Notes under the pieces: model-generated
What the model saw: only the letters and a program-made list of their open reading frames with translations
What the model was told of the DNA's origin: nothing
The model's database searches: none
Position numbers and translations under genes: made by a program
DNA from: UBA6927 sp022447855
GTDB taxonomy: Bacteria; Chloroflexota; Dehalococcoidia; Lucifugimonadales; UBA6927
DNA length: 64,000 bases
Assembly (NCBI GenBank): GCA_022447855.1
Contig: JAKUTX010000001.1
Coordinates: 1-64,000, forward strand
Direction: 5' to 3'
Shown: piece after piece, positions 34,370 through 44,095 of the stretch
Position numbering within the stretch: position 1 is the first letter of the stretch
Layout of the letters: every line of letters begins with the position of its first letter

Positions 34370-35407
34370 ATGAATCATAACACTGAAAATCAAAACACTC
34401 AAAAAATCTTGATAACTGGCGGGGTTGGGTATATTGGCAGTACAATCTCATCGGTTTTGAGTGATTTTGGTTACACCCCAATAATACTTGACTCTACAAA
34501 AACCAACTTAAAAGATTTTCAAAATAAACACATTCTCTTCCGAGGCGATTTCTCAGATGAAGATACCTTAAAAACAATTTTTGAAATACATCCAGAAATT
34601 TCTATAGTGATTCATTGTGCTGGATTGACTTCTGTCCCAGAATCAATGAAACATCCTATATCGTACTATATTGAAAACACCACAAAATCAATGAATCTTT
34701 TTCGATTCTTATCAAAAACCGGATGCAAAAAAATAATATATAGTTCAAGTGGTTCAATATACAAATCAGAAACTAACAGGCCCGTGAAGGAAAATGACGC
34801 TATTGATGTCAAAAGTCCTTATGCAACAAGCAAATTTTTAACTGAAACATTATTAAACGATTTCTGCAGTTCCGAAAAAATGAAAGCAATAATTTTCAGA
34901 TATTTCAACCCAATTGGCACCGACCCGAATTACAGATCAGGTCCGAAGTTAAATCAGCAGAATAGTATTCTAGGAAAACTGATTGAAATCTCATCGCAGA
35001 AAAAACCAGTTTTTGAAATTATGGGGAATTCTTGGGAAACTTCTGATGGCACTGCAATTAGAGATTACATTCATGTTTGGGATTTAGCTCTCGCTCATTT
35101 AAAAGCTATCGAAAAATTTGACACTATTTTAGGTGATGTAAACATAAACAATCCTCCTAATAGCATTACTTTGAATCTTGGCTCAGGTATTGGAACCACA
35201 GTAGGAGAATTCTTCAACACCTTCAAAAAAGTTTCAGGGTCCACAATGTCACATAAAATAAGAGAGCCTAGACCAGGTGATGTTGCTGGTGCATATGCAA
35301 ACATTGAAAATGCAAAAACCATTTTATCTTGGCATCCTTCATTATCAATTGATAGAGGAATTAAAGATGCTTTAAAATGGGCTAAAAAAATTCAAACCCC
35401 TAACTGA
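34370..35407 (+). CDS. galE: UDP-glucose 4-epimerase (GalE-like)
   Basis: NAD-dependent sugar-nucleotide epimerase of the extended SDR family, 345 aa. The NAD loop is GGVGYIG (residues 17-23). The catalytic Ser lies in YSSSGSIY (Ser126 region), and Tyr151 with Lys155 forms YATSK. RYFNPIGT is the GalE substrate-binding motif. The C-terminal LNLGSGIGTTVGEF and EPRPGDVAGAYA are typical. It probably converts UDP-glucose and UDP-galactose for surface sugars. It is not closely linked to another sugar gene. Confidence 0.87.
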   Translation: MNHNTENQNTQKILITGGVGYIGSTISSVLSDFGYTPIILDSTKTNLKDFQNKHILFRGDFSDEDTLKTIFEIHPEISIVIHCAGLTSVPESMKHPISYYIENTTKSMNLFRFLSKTGCKKIIYSSSGSIYKSETNRPVKENDAIDVKSPYATSKFLTETLLNDFCSSEKMKAIIFRYFNPIGTDPNYRSGPKLNQQNSILGKLIEISSQKKPVFEIMGNSWETSDGTAIRDYIHVWDLALAHLKAIEKFDTILGDVNINNPPNSITLNLGSGIGTTVGEFFNTFKKVSGSTMSHKIREPRPGDVAGAYANIENAKTILSWHPSLSIDRGIKDALKWAKKIQTPN

Positions 35408-35433
35408 ATCAACTCTAGAAAACCTTGATAAAG

Positions 35434-35462
35434 TTGGCACTAACACAAAAAAATGATAGTCT
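35434..35462 (+). promoter_or_regulatory. Possible promoter before the rhodanese gene
   Basis: TTGGCA (35434-35439) is 17 nt from TAGTCT (35457-35462). The -35 is one base from consensus, the -10 is poor. An AT-only 8-bp inverted repeat follows at 35470-35487, inside the predicted leader. Confidence 0.3.
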
Positions 35463-35521
35463 GAAACAATATTATTTTTAAATAATAATTACTGCACAAT
35501 TTCGAAAAGTGGAGGAACAAA

Positions 35522-35875
35522 ATGCCAAGACGTGAAACAGGCGAACCATATTACAGAGTGAATTTAGATGAAGCCGCAGAGATGTACGATAATGAAAATT
35601 CTCTAGTAATAGATGTAAGACGTCCTGATGAGTACATGAACGGTCATGTCAAAAATGCTACTCATATTGTTGTAGACAATCTTTATTCTGAAATAGACAG
35701 CCTTCCAAAAGATAAAAACTTAATGTTTATTTGTGAAGTCGGTGTTCGAAGTGGTCTAGCCTGTGAAATGGCTGCAGCCATGGGACTGGATCCTGAAAAA
35801 CTTTTTAATATTGAAGACGGAACCGGATCTTGGATTGCTAAAGGATTGCCTTCAAGCACAGGGTCAGAAAAATAA
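35522..35875 (+). CDS. Rhodanese-like domain protein
   Basis: A single-domain, 117-aa rhodanese homologue. The first motif is VIDVRRPDEYMNGHVKNATH, and the active-site loop is CEVGVRSG with catalytic Cys71 and Arg76, so sulfur transfer or thiol chemistry is likely. GGAGG lies 6 nt before the ATG, a strong ribosome binding site. It lies 47 nt upstream of the PfkB kinase gene and could be part of the pfkB-ahcY-metK transcript. The sulfur acceptor is unknown. Confidence 0.87.
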   Translation: MPRRETGEPYYRVNLDEAAEMYDNENSLVIDVRRPDEYMNGHVKNATHIVVDNLYSEIDSLPKDKNLMFICEVGVRSGLACEMAAAMGLDPEKLFNIEDGTGSWIAKGLPSSTGSEK

Positions 35876-35922
35876 CAGGACTTTAAAATTCTTTTTTCTA
35901 AAAAATTTTCTGCGAGAAACTT

Positions 35923-36861
35923 ATGTCTGTTCTTGTTGTAGGATCAGTCGCATATGACACAGTGCATACGGCTTTCGAATCTAGGGAAAATGCACTTGGT
36001 GGTTCTGCTACCTATTTTTCTATAGCTTGCAGGTATTTTAATCAGGTTAGTGTGGTAGCAGTTGTAGGATCAGATTTCAGAAATGAGGATATAGAACTTT
36101 TCAATTCCCAAGACATAGATATTTCTGGCCTTGAATCTACCAATGGCAACACGTTTAGATGGGGTGGAGAATATGAACTTGACTCAAATAAACGCAAATC
36201 TCTATTCACAGATTTAAATGTATTTGCCGATTTTTCACCAAGCTTGCTATCTCACCATAAAAATACTGACTATTTATTCTTAGCTAACATTGACCCAATA
36301 CTTCAATTAGATGTAATAGAAAAGATGCAAGCTCGACCAAAAATCATAGCCCTTGATTCAATGGATTTCTGGATAAATGGCTCACTTGAAAACCTGATAA
36401 ACACAATCCAGCAAATTGACATTTTATTTTTGGACGAAACAGAAATTCGATTATTATCTGGAGAACAAAATTTAATTGCAGCAATTAAAAAAATCCACTC
36501 AATGGGACCGCACACCATCGTAGCTAAAAAAGGTGAACATGGTGTTACAGTTTTTCAAAACGATAATGTATTCGTAGTTCCTGCAAAAATTCTTCCTCGC
36601 GTTACTGATCCTACAGGCGCTGGAGATGCATTTGCAGGTGGTTTCATGGGTGCTCTTTCATCACTGGAAAACATTAGCATTACTGGATTAAAACATGCTA
36701 CTCTTATAGGAGCAGTAATGGGATCATTCGCAGTTGAATCTTTTAGCGTTGATAGATTGAAAAACCTATCGCAAGACGAAATAAATTCTAGGGCTAGTGA
36801 AATAATTAAATTATCTAATATCGAAACTTCTCTCCAAACAAAATTTTGGAATTTTGGCTAA
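35923..36861 (+). CDS. PfkB-family carbohydrate/nucleoside kinase
   Basis: A ribokinase-fold kinase of 312 aa. It has the N-terminal GGSATYFSIACRYF motif and the C-terminal signature DPTGAGDAFAGGF (residues 229-241) with catalytic-base Asp235. The sugar or nucleoside substrate cannot be read directly. Its neighbours ahcY and metK (activated-methyl cycle) suggest adenosine or a breakdown product of adenosylhomocysteine as a substrate; this is inference. Ribosome binding site weak (GAGAA). Confidence 0.85.
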   Translation: MSVLVVGSVAYDTVHTAFESRENALGGSATYFSIACRYFNQVSVVAVVGSDFRNEDIELFNSQDIDISGLESTNGNTFRWGGEYELDSNKRKSLFTDLNVFADFSPSLLSHHKNTDYLFLANIDPILQLDVIEKMQARPKIIALDSMDFWINGSLENLINTIQQIDILFLDETEIRLLSGEQNLIAAIKKIHSMGPHTIVAKKGEHGVTVFQNDNVFVVPAKILPRVTDPTGAGDAFAGGFMGALSSLENISITGLKHATLIGAVMGSFAVESFSVDRLKNLSQDEINSRASEIIKLSNIETSLQTKFWNFG

Positions 36862-36914
36862 TTTTACCCAGTTAACAAAACAATTTTTATAGAATATTAA
36901 TATGTAGGTGGAGA

Positions 36915-38186
36915 ATGACAATACAAAAAACCCCCGGAGACGTAAGAGACTTATCGTTAGCAAATGATGGCGTAGGAAGAATTGAATGGGCAGCAAGATC
37001 TATGCCTGTTCTTGGCAAAATAAATCAACGTTTCAAAGAGAATCGCAATCTTGAAGGTATTAGGATAGCAGCATGTTTGCATGTAACTACTGAAACAGCA
37101 AATCTGGCAATTGCATTAAAATCCGCAGGCGCAGAAATTGCACTGTGTGCTAGTAATCCTCTTAGTACTCAAGATGATGTTGCTGCAGCACTAATAGAAA
37201 ATTACGGAATATCCACATTTGCGATAACTGGGGTAGACACAGAAACATACTACTCACACATTACTTCAGTACTTGAAACAAAACCTCACATTACACTTGA
37301 TGACGGAGCTGACCTAGTAGCAATGTTACATAGCTCTCGTCGTGATTTACTAAATAATGTAATTGGAGGAGCTGAGGAAACTACAACTGGAGTTATAAGA
37401 CTCCAAAGCTTAGCTGATCAGGGGAAATTAATGTACCCGATCGTAGCAGTAAATGACGCAGACACTAAACACTATTTCGACAATCGCTATGGAACAGGTC
37501 AAAGTACTATAGACGCAATTACTCGTGCGACAAATGTTTTGTGGGCTGGAAAAAAAGTCGTTATTTGTGGTTATGGATGGTGTGGAAGAGGATTAGCAAG
37601 TCGAGCAAGTGGAATGGGAGCCCAAGTCATAATTACAGAGGTTAATCCAATCCGTGCTCTTGAAGCAGCAATGGATGGTTATCAAGTAATGAAAATGATA
37701 GATGCTGTTAAAGAAGCAGATATTGTTGTAACTGTAACCGGTGGGATGAAAGGATTAAGTAAAGAACATTTCGAAGTAATGAAAGACGGATGCATGGTAG
37801 CCAATAGTGGCCATTTTAATGTTGAAATTGATATAGAGTCTCTAGAAACGATGTCATCTTCTAAAACCACACTGCGACCATATGTAGAAGAATTTCAATT
37901 AAAAGATAATAGGAAAATCTTTCTATTATCTGAAGGAAGATTAGTCAACCTAGCAGCAGGTGATGGTCATCCATCATCAGTAATGGATATGAGTTTTGCA
38001 AATCAAGCATTATCAGTAGAACATGTTGCCTTAAATGCTTCTGAAATGTCTCCAAATGTCTACCCAGTACCGAAACACATCGATGAAGAGGTTGGAAAAC
38101 TAAAATTAGAATCAATGAATATTTCTATTGATGAACTTACTGAAGAGCAACACAATTACTTAAACAGCTGGGAAATGGGAACCTAG
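36915..38186 (+). CDS. ahcY: Adenosylhomocysteinase
   Basis: Hydrolyses S-adenosylhomocysteine to adenosine and homocysteine, using tightly bound NAD. It is 423 aa, normal for the family. Signatures are CASNPLSTQDDVAAAL, TLDDGADLVAMLHS, the NAD loop GYGWCGRGLASR and EVNPIRALEAAMDG, and it ends with HPSSVMDMSFANQ and the C-terminal tail. The leader has AGGTGGAGA just before the ATG. It is followed 22 nt later by metK. Confidence 0.96.
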   Translation: MTIQKTPGDVRDLSLANDGVGRIEWAARSMPVLGKINQRFKENRNLEGIRIAACLHVTTETANLAIALKSAGAEIALCASNPLSTQDDVAAALIENYGISTFAITGVDTETYYSHITSVLETKPHITLDDGADLVAMLHSSRRDLLNNVIGGAEETTTGVIRLQSLADQGKLMYPIVAVNDADTKHYFDNRYGTGQSTIDAITRATNVLWAGKKVVICGYGWCGRGLASRASGMGAQVIITEVNPIRALEAAMDGYQVMKMIDAVKEADIVVTVTGGMKGLSKEHFEVMKDGCMVANSGHFNVEIDIESLETMSSSKTTLRPYVEEFQLKDNRKIFLLSEGRLVNLAAGDGHPSSVMDMSFANQALSVEHVALNASEMSPNVYPVPKHIDEEVGKLKLESMNISIDELTEEQHNYLNSWEMGT

Positions 38187-38208
38187 AAACACCATCTTAG
38201 AGGATAAA

Positions 38209-39417
38209 ATGTCTAATACATTCATGCAGTCACCATCTTATTTATTTACTTCTGAATCTGTTACTGAGGGACATCCAGACAAATTATGTGACCAGATATC
38301 TGATGCAGTTCTGGACGGAATCCTATCCCAAGATCCACAAGCACGAGTTGCCTGTGAAACTTGTGTAACAACTGGTCTGATAATGGTCATGGGTGAAATT
38401 ACCACAAATGCAAATATCGATGTAGCAAGTATCGCAAGAAATGCCGTAAAGGAAGCAGGATATATCGACCCAAAATATGGCTTTGACTACAAATCTTGTA
38501 GTGTAATAACTTCAATCGATGAACAATCAAGTGATATCTCTTCAGGAGTCTCTAATGCATTAGAGACTCGCAAAGTACTAGAATCAGTTGAGACAGAAAA
38601 TATAGGTGCTGGCGATCAAGGTATGATGATGGGATTCGCCTGTAATGAAACATCAGATCTAATGCCTTTACCAATTTATCTAGCTCACGAGCTCTGCAAA
38701 CAGATGGCAAAAGTTAGAAAAGATGGATCGGTTGGATATTTAGGACCTGATGGAAAATCACAAGTAACCGTTGAATATGAATATGGTATCCCCAAACGTA
38801 TCGACACTATCATCCTAAGTTCTCAGCATGACTCCGACACTCCACAAAGTTTGATTTCAAAAGATCTACATGAAAAAGTAATCTTACCTATCATCCCAAG
38901 CGAACTATTAGATTCCGAAACAAAGTATTTTATCAATCCTTCAGGTAGATTTGTTATAGGGGGTCCAGTTGGAGACACCGGCCTAACTGGTAGAAAACTA
39001 TTAGTGGACACCTATGGAGCCTATGCCAGGCATGGAGGTGGTGCATTTTCAGGTAAAGATCCAACTAAAGTAGATCGATCTGGAGCTTATGCTGCTAGAT
39101 TTGTTGCCAAGAATATTGTTGCTGCTGGATTGGCAGACAGAGCAGAAGTTTTGCTTGCATATGCAATTGGTGTAGAAACTCCTGTATCAATAGCAGTAGA
39201 AACATTCAACACAAACAAGATACCCGACGCCGAAATAGCAAGTTTAATAGAAAAACATTTTGATCTCAGACCCTCTGCAATAATCAATGATTTAAACCTC
39301 CGAAGACCCATTTACAAACAAACTGCTACGTATGGGCATTTTGGAAGATCCGACATAGAACTTCCTTGGGAAAAAACATCTAAAGCCGAAATTCTAAAAT
39401 CTGATTCATCTCTTTAA
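38209..39417 (+). CDS. metK: S-adenosylmethionine synthase
   Basis: Makes SAM from methionine and ATP. It is 402 aa and starts with SYLFTSESVTEGHPDKLCDQ, followed by GAGDQGMMMGFA (ATP-binding) and the P-loop-like GGGAFSGKDPTKVDRSGAY. AGAGGAT lies 3 nt before the ATG. Its position directly after ahcY gives a co-regulated methyl-cycle pair. The 22-nt spacer is too short for a SAM riboswitch. Confidence 0.97.
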   Translation: MSNTFMQSPSYLFTSESVTEGHPDKLCDQISDAVLDGILSQDPQARVACETCVTTGLIMVMGEITTNANIDVASIARNAVKEAGYIDPKYGFDYKSCSVITSIDEQSSDISSGVSNALETRKVLESVETENIGAGDQGMMMGFACNETSDLMPLPIYLAHELCKQMAKVRKDGSVGYLGPDGKSQVTVEYEYGIPKRIDTIILSSQHDSDTPQSLISKDLHEKVILPIIPSELLDSETKYFINPSGRFVIGGPVGDTGLTGRKLLVDTYGAYARHGGGAFSGKDPTKVDRSGAYAARFVAKNIVAAGLADRAEVLLAYAIGVETPVSIAVETFNTNKIPDAEIASLIEKHFDLRPSAIINDLNLRRPIYKQTATYGHFGRSDIELPWEKTSKAEILKSDSSL

Positions 39418-39454
39418 TTTTACGGTTATTCAAAAATAACGAAGATACTATCAA

Positions 39455-40876
39455 ATGATAATTAAATTCGGAACTGACGGCTGGAGAGCCATTATAGGCG
39501 AAGAATTCACTTTTGAACGAGTACGTTATTGTGCCCAAGGGACTGCAAACTATATGCATGACCAGGGACTAAGCAGCCGAGGGATAGTAATTGGATACGA
39601 CACTAGATTTGCATCAAAAGAATTTGCGGATGCTTGTGCTGAAGTAATGATTGCAAATGGAATAAAAACTTTTCTTTGCAAAACTTTCAGCCCTACCCCA
39701 GTAATTACTCATCATGTAATCGATTTGAATGCAGGTGGAGGAATTGTGATTACGGCTAGCCACAACCCTGGTAATTACAATGGGTTTAAATTTAAACTGT
39801 TTGGTAGTGTATCACCTGAAATAACAAATGAACTTGAATCTTCAATCCAAGCAGTTGAACAATCTCAAATAATTAAAACAACCAGCCTAGATCATGCAAA
39901 AAATAAACGTTTCCTTGAATACACTGACCCATACCAATCTTATTTTGCAAATGTTAGATCCCTAATCAATATAGACCTGATCAAAAATTCCAATCTAAAT
40001 ATTCAAATAGATTCTATGTTTGGTGCAGGAATAGGCCTCTTTAAACAATTTCTATCAGGCGGAAACTCTCAAATTTCTGAGATCAATAATAATATTAATC
40101 CTGCCTTCCCTGGAATATCACAACCAGAACCCATTGCATCCAACCTTGAATCTCTCAGCAAGATGGTAAAAAATAACAATTCAACTATAGGTCTAGCAAC
40201 AGATGGAGATGCTGATAGACTTGGAGTAATTGATGAAAATGGAAACTATGTATCTTCATTAAACACTTTTTCAATTCTGTGTTTACATTTGCTTGACAAC
40301 CTTCAACTGCGTGCCCCTATAGTTCGTTCAATTACTATGACCAGTATGATAGATAAAATTGGGGATATTTACGGTGTAAAAGTGTTCGATACTCCAGTTG
40401 GATTCAAACATTTAGCACCTGTAATGATTGAACAAAAAGCAATGATAGCAGGTGAAGAAAGTGGTGGTTATGCGTTTGGGAACCATGTCCCTGAAAGAGA
40501 TGGAGTTTTCAGTGGCCTAATACTTTTGGAAATGATTGCTTTGTCAGGTTTATCAATGTCAGAATTAACAAAAATGTTATTTGAGAAAATTGGAAGCTCT
40601 TACTACGATAGAATAGATATAAAATTAGAAAAAACCCAACAAAAAAACGAAGATGTAATAAATCGTGTTGAAAATGCGAATCCTCAATTCCTTGCCAATC
40701 GAAAGGTGCTCAATATTGATAAAAGGGATGGATATAGATTCCAACTTGAAAATGACTTTTGGGCGCTTATTCGTTTCTCAGGCACTGAACCTTTATTAAG
40801 GATTTATGCTGAGGGAGAATCACTTCAAGAAACTCAAAATTTATTACAAGAAATGCGAACCATAGCAAAAGTATAA
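39455..40876 (+). CDS. Phosphoglucomutase/phosphomannomutase family protein
   Basis: An alpha-D-phosphohexomutase of 473 aa. The N-terminus is IKFGTDGWRAIIGEEFT. The phosphoserine loop TASHNP carries Ser102, the Mg-binding loop is DGDADRLGV, the sugar-binding loop is GEESGGYAFG, and the C-terminal phosphate-binding loop is RFSGTEPLLRIY. It moves phosphate between C1 and C6 of glucose or mannose; the substrate cannot be separated by eye. manC in this window would use mannose-1-phosphate. Ribosome binding site weak. Confidence 0.92.
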   Translation: MIIKFGTDGWRAIIGEEFTFERVRYCAQGTANYMHDQGLSSRGIVIGYDTRFASKEFADACAEVMIANGIKTFLCKTFSPTPVITHHVIDLNAGGGIVITASHNPGNYNGFKFKLFGSVSPEITNELESSIQAVEQSQIIKTTSLDHAKNKRFLEYTDPYQSYFANVRSLINIDLIKNSNLNIQIDSMFGAGIGLFKQFLSGGNSQISEINNNINPAFPGISQPEPIASNLESLSKMVKNNNSTIGLATDGDADRLGVIDENGNYVSSLNTFSILCLHLLDNLQLRAPIVRSITMTSMIDKIGDIYGVKVFDTPVGFKHLAPVMIEQKAMIAGEESGGYAFGNHVPERDGVFSGLILLEMIALSGLSMSELTKMLFEKIGSSYYDRIDIKLEKTQQKNEDVINRVENANPQFLANRKVLNIDKRDGYRFQLENDFWALIRFSGTEPLLRIYAEGESLQETQNLLQEMRTIAKV

Positions 40877-40908
40877 TTGCGGGATAATTAAAGGAGGCAA
40901 AGACAAAA

Positions 40909-43674
40909 ATGAAGAATTCTCCTCCATTATTGTTACTAATTGATGGCCATGCTCTTGCATACAGATCTTGGTATGGAATGAGAAACCCTATGACCATTTC
41001 ATCAACTGGTGAAGATGTTAGAACAGTTTACAGTTTCATCAACTCTTTCCTCAGAACGATTTCTCAGTTCACTCCTACGAATTGCATAATGGTATTTGAC
41101 ACTCCTGCTCCTACTTTCCGACACAAAGAGTTTGTTGAATACAAATCTAATCGACCTCCAATGCCTGATGAACTTCGAACTCAATTTACAAGAATCCGGC
41201 AGGTGGTTTCAGCTTTCAACATCCCAATATTCGAGTTGGATGGTTTCGAGGCCGATGATTTAATCGGAACATTGTCCAGACAAGCAGAATCAAACAATAT
41301 CCACACAATCATCCTAACCGGTGATTCAGACTTGCTTCAACTCGTTTCTCCATCGGTAAAAGTACTAATGAACAATACTCAGAAACAACAAAAAATTTAT
41401 GATATCGAAGCCGTCAAAGAACGATATGAAGGACTAGGACCTGATTCAATTATTCAAATCAAAGCGCTTACAGGAGATTCTTCAGACAACATCCCAGGAG
41501 TTCCAGGAATTGGCCCTAAAAATGCAATCCGACTTGTCAAACAATTCGGAACTATTAACAATATGTTGGATAAAATAACTGAGATCTCACCCGCACGTAT
41601 ACAAAAGGTCGTTGAAAACAATCAATCCGAGGCATTACAAGCCCTTAGACTAGTAACAATTGACTGTGAGGCTCCTATAAAAATTGACCTCGAAACTTCG
41701 CTATTCGATGACTTTTCCAGGAACCAAGTATTAGATCTTTTTAGAGAATTGGAATTCCATTCTTTGGTATCAAGAGTTCCTCAATCAAAGATAGATAATC
41801 TTGACTCTCATCCTTCACAAACACCAAAAACAGCCGAGGAAAAAAACCACAACTATCATATTGTGCAAGACTCAGTATCATTGAACAACTTGATAGAAAA
41901 TATTAATAAAACTGGAATCTTTTCATTTGACACCGAAACTGATGAACTTAACCCTATGAATGCGAACCTAGTTGGTATTTCAATATCTACTCAACCAGGA
42001 AATGCATGGTATATTCCAATTAGTCACAACATAGGCGACCAATTATCCATGACAGAAATTCATGAGAAATTGAATCCTTTATTTTCAAATCCAGAAATAG
42101 ATAAAATCGCCCACAATTCTAACTATGATATTACTATTCTTGAAGAACATGGATTCGAAGTATCCAACGTTTCTTTTGACACAATCCTAGCAGCACATTT
42201 AATTGGAAAACGTTCTTTGGGTTTAAAACCACTTGTTTTGGAATATCTGCAAAAAGAAATGACACCAATTACAGACTTGATTGGAAAAGGCGTAAAACAA
42301 ATTACTATGAATCAAGTTTCTATTAAAGAAACCTCAGCATATGCATGCGCTGATGCTGATTATTCTTTACAGTTAAAAAATTGTCTCGAACCAGAACTTG
42401 AACAAATCTCTTCTGTTTCAATTTTCAAAGACGTAGAGATGCCCTTAGCGCCAGTATTAGTTCAAATGCAAAGAAATGGGGTTTCATTAGATCCTGAGCC
42501 ATTAAAGCTTATGTCTACTCAACTGACTGAAGAATTGAAAACACTAACAGAACAAATTTTCACAACAGCCGGACACGAATTCAATATCAATTCTTTCCAA
42601 CAACTGGGAGAAGTGTTATTCAACGAACTGAAACTTCCGCCTATTAAACGCACATCACGTGGTTATTCAACTGATGCAGCATCTCTAGACAGATTAAAAC
42701 AAATGCTAGATCTTAATCAAATTGAAGATGTCGACCCAAAATCATATCAAATTTTGAACGACATTTTAGATTACAGAAAACTTTCAAAACTCAAGTCAAC
42801 TTATGTGGATTCATTGCCAGGTATGATCAATCAAAAAACGGGTAGAATTCACACAATTTATAATCAAACTGGTTCTTCAACAGGTCGAATTTCAAGCAAT
42901 GACCCAAACTTACAAAATATTCCTGTACGTACTGAAATAGGAAAAAAAGTCCGCGACGCTTTTATTGCGGGCAAATCTGGAAATTCAATCTTGATAAGTG
43001 CTGACTATTCTCAAATCGAATTAAGGATTTTAGCCCATATAAGTGAAGACCCTGCACTAATCAACGCTTTTCTTAATGGCGCAGACATCCATGCATCTAC
43101 TGCTGCATCAATGTATGGAGTAAAACTTTCAGATGTATCAGCTGAAATGAGACGTACTGCAAAAATCATGAATTTTGGAGTAATCTATGGACTCAGTCCA
43201 TACGGAATCCGACAACAAACTGGCTTTTCAGAAAAAGAAGGTAAAGAATTCATAAATACATATTTCTCTACTTACCCTGGCATTAGAAATTACATCGACT
43301 CTATAAAAGAAAATGTGAGACAAAATTCATTCGTCAGTACAATCATGGGAAGAAGAAGATATATTTATGAGATTGAATCAAAAAATTATAATGTGAGATC
43401 AGCAGCTGAACGAATGGCTGTAAATATGCCAATTCAGGGAACCGCTGCAGAAATCATAAAAATAGCGATGGTAAGAATTCAAAATTATTTAGATATCTCA
43501 AATCTTAAATCCAAAATGATTATGCAAGTGCACGACGAATTAATTTTCGAGACCCCCGAAAATGAGAAAACCGAAATTCAAAATCTACTATACGATCTAA
43601 TGCCATCTTCTATCGAACTTAAAGTGCCTTTAGAAATCGAAATCAAATCTGGCAAGACTTGGGGATCTTGGTAA
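40909..43674 (+). CDS. polA: DNA polymerase I
   Basis: Repair and Okazaki-fragment polymerase, 921 aa, with all three domains: 5'-nuclease (FDTPAPTFRHKEFVEYKSNR; GDSSDNIPGVPGIGPKNA), 3'-5' exonuclease (about residues 318-500) and family A polymerase (SADYSQIELRILAHI; RRTAKIMNFGVIYGLSPYG; MQVHDELIFE). Proofreading residues look intact: DTET for Exo I, HNSNYD for Exo II, YACADADYS for Exo III. AAAGGAGG lies about 11 nt upstream of the ATG. It is followed by a tRNA gene. Confidence 0.96.
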   Translation: MKNSPPLLLLIDGHALAYRSWYGMRNPMTISSTGEDVRTVYSFINSFLRTISQFTPTNCIMVFDTPAPTFRHKEFVEYKSNRPPMPDELRTQFTRIRQVVSAFNIPIFELDGFEADDLIGTLSRQAESNNIHTIILTGDSDLLQLVSPSVKVLMNNTQKQQKIYDIEAVKERYEGLGPDSIIQIKALTGDSSDNIPGVPGIGPKNAIRLVKQFGTINNMLDKITEISPARIQKVVENNQSEALQALRLVTIDCEAPIKIDLETSLFDDFSRNQVLDLFRELEFHSLVSRVPQSKIDNLDSHPSQTPKTAEEKNHNYHIVQDSVSLNNLIENINKTGIFSFDTETDELNPMNANLVGISISTQPGNAWYIPISHNIGDQLSMTEIHEKLNPLFSNPEIDKIAHNSNYDITILEEHGFEVSNVSFDTILAAHLIGKRSLGLKPLVLEYLQKEMTPITDLIGKGVKQITMNQVSIKETSAYACADADYSLQLKNCLEPELEQISSVSIFKDVEMPLAPVLVQMQRNGVSLDPEPLKLMSTQLTEELKTLTEQIFTTAGHEFNINSFQQLGEVLFNELKLPPIKRTSRGYSTDAASLDRLKQMLDLNQIEDVDPKSYQILNDILDYRKLSKLKSTYVDSLPGMINQKTGRIHTIYNQTGSSTGRISSNDPNLQNIPVRTEIGKKVRDAFIAGKSGNSILISADYSQIELRILAHISEDPALINAFLNGADIHASTAASMYGVKLSDVSAEMRRTAKIMNFGVIYGLSPYGIRQQTGFSEKEGKEFINTYFSTYPGIRNYIDSIKENVRQNSFVSTIMGRRRYIYEIESKNYNVRSAAERMAVNMPIQGTAAEIIKIAMVRIQNYLDISNLKSKMIMQVHDELIFETPENEKTEIQNLLYDLMPSSIELKVPLEIEIKSGKTWGSW

Positions 43675-43681
43675 AAGCATG

Positions 43682-43710
43682 TTGACGACGAGTTTAATCA
43701 AGTTTATTCT
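43682..43710 (+). promoter_or_regulatory. Promoter of the tRNA-Gly gene
   Basis: TTGACG (43682-43687) and TATTCT (43705-43710) are 17 nt apart. The tRNA 5' end is 8 nt after the -10, so transcription would start at or within two bases of the mature 5' end. Confidence 0.6.
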
Positions 43711-43718
43711 ATTAATGT

Positions 43719-43795
43719 GCGCGAGTAACTCAATCTGGCAGAGTTCCTGCCTTCCAAGCAGGTTGTTACGGGTTCGAGCCCCGTCTCGCGCTCCA
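43719..43795 (+). tRNA. tRNA-Gly (anticodon UCC)
   Basis: A complete cloverleaf: 7-bp acceptor stem GCGCGAG/CTCGCGC, D-stem ACTC/GAGT with GG in the loop, anticodon stem CCTGC/GCAGG with loop CTTCCAA (anticodon TCC, bases 43753-43755), 5-nt variable loop, and T-stem ACGGG/CCCGT with loop TTCGAGC. Discriminator U is followed by an encoded CCA. Confidence 0.95.
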
Positions 43796-43852
43796 AAACA
43801 AAAATAAATTTCAATTAAATATTTTAATTATAGTTGATTCTAGGAGGAAAAT

Positions 43853-44089
43853 ATGTCAGATGTCCCTGAGATGGTTAGCTTCGGATGGAACGGAAAATCT
43901 AGAGAAATTAATGTTGAGAAAAATGATACCAGATGGACAACTGTTCACATTGTTGATGGAAAACCAGATTCGCAACTAATAAATATTTTCGGTACTCATA
44001 TAATCCCTACACCATTCCCAATTGATATGGACAAAAATGCTGTAATTGAGGAACTAAGCGTAAGAAACCCTAATTCGGATGTCAAATAA
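43853..44089 (+). CDS. Small hypothetical protein
   Basis: A 78-aa soluble protein (MSDVPEMVSFGWNGKSREIN...) with no membrane segment, signal peptide or cysteine. TAGGAGG lies about 7 nt before the ATG, one of the best ribosome binding sites in the window, so it is very probably expressed. It has its own space between the tRNA and a convergent methyltransferase gene, whose stop is only 6 nt from its own. Family not recognised. Confidence 0.65.
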   Translation: MSDVPEMVSFGWNGKSREINVEKNDTRWTTVHIVDGKPDSQLINIFGTHIIPTPFPIDMDKNAVIEELSVRNPNSDVK

Positions 44090-44095
44090 GATTTT

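Noticed and set aside
36862..38208. SAM or SAH riboswitch ahead of ahcY or metK
   Set aside because: The leaders are only 53 and 22 nt and show no riboswitch-like helices.
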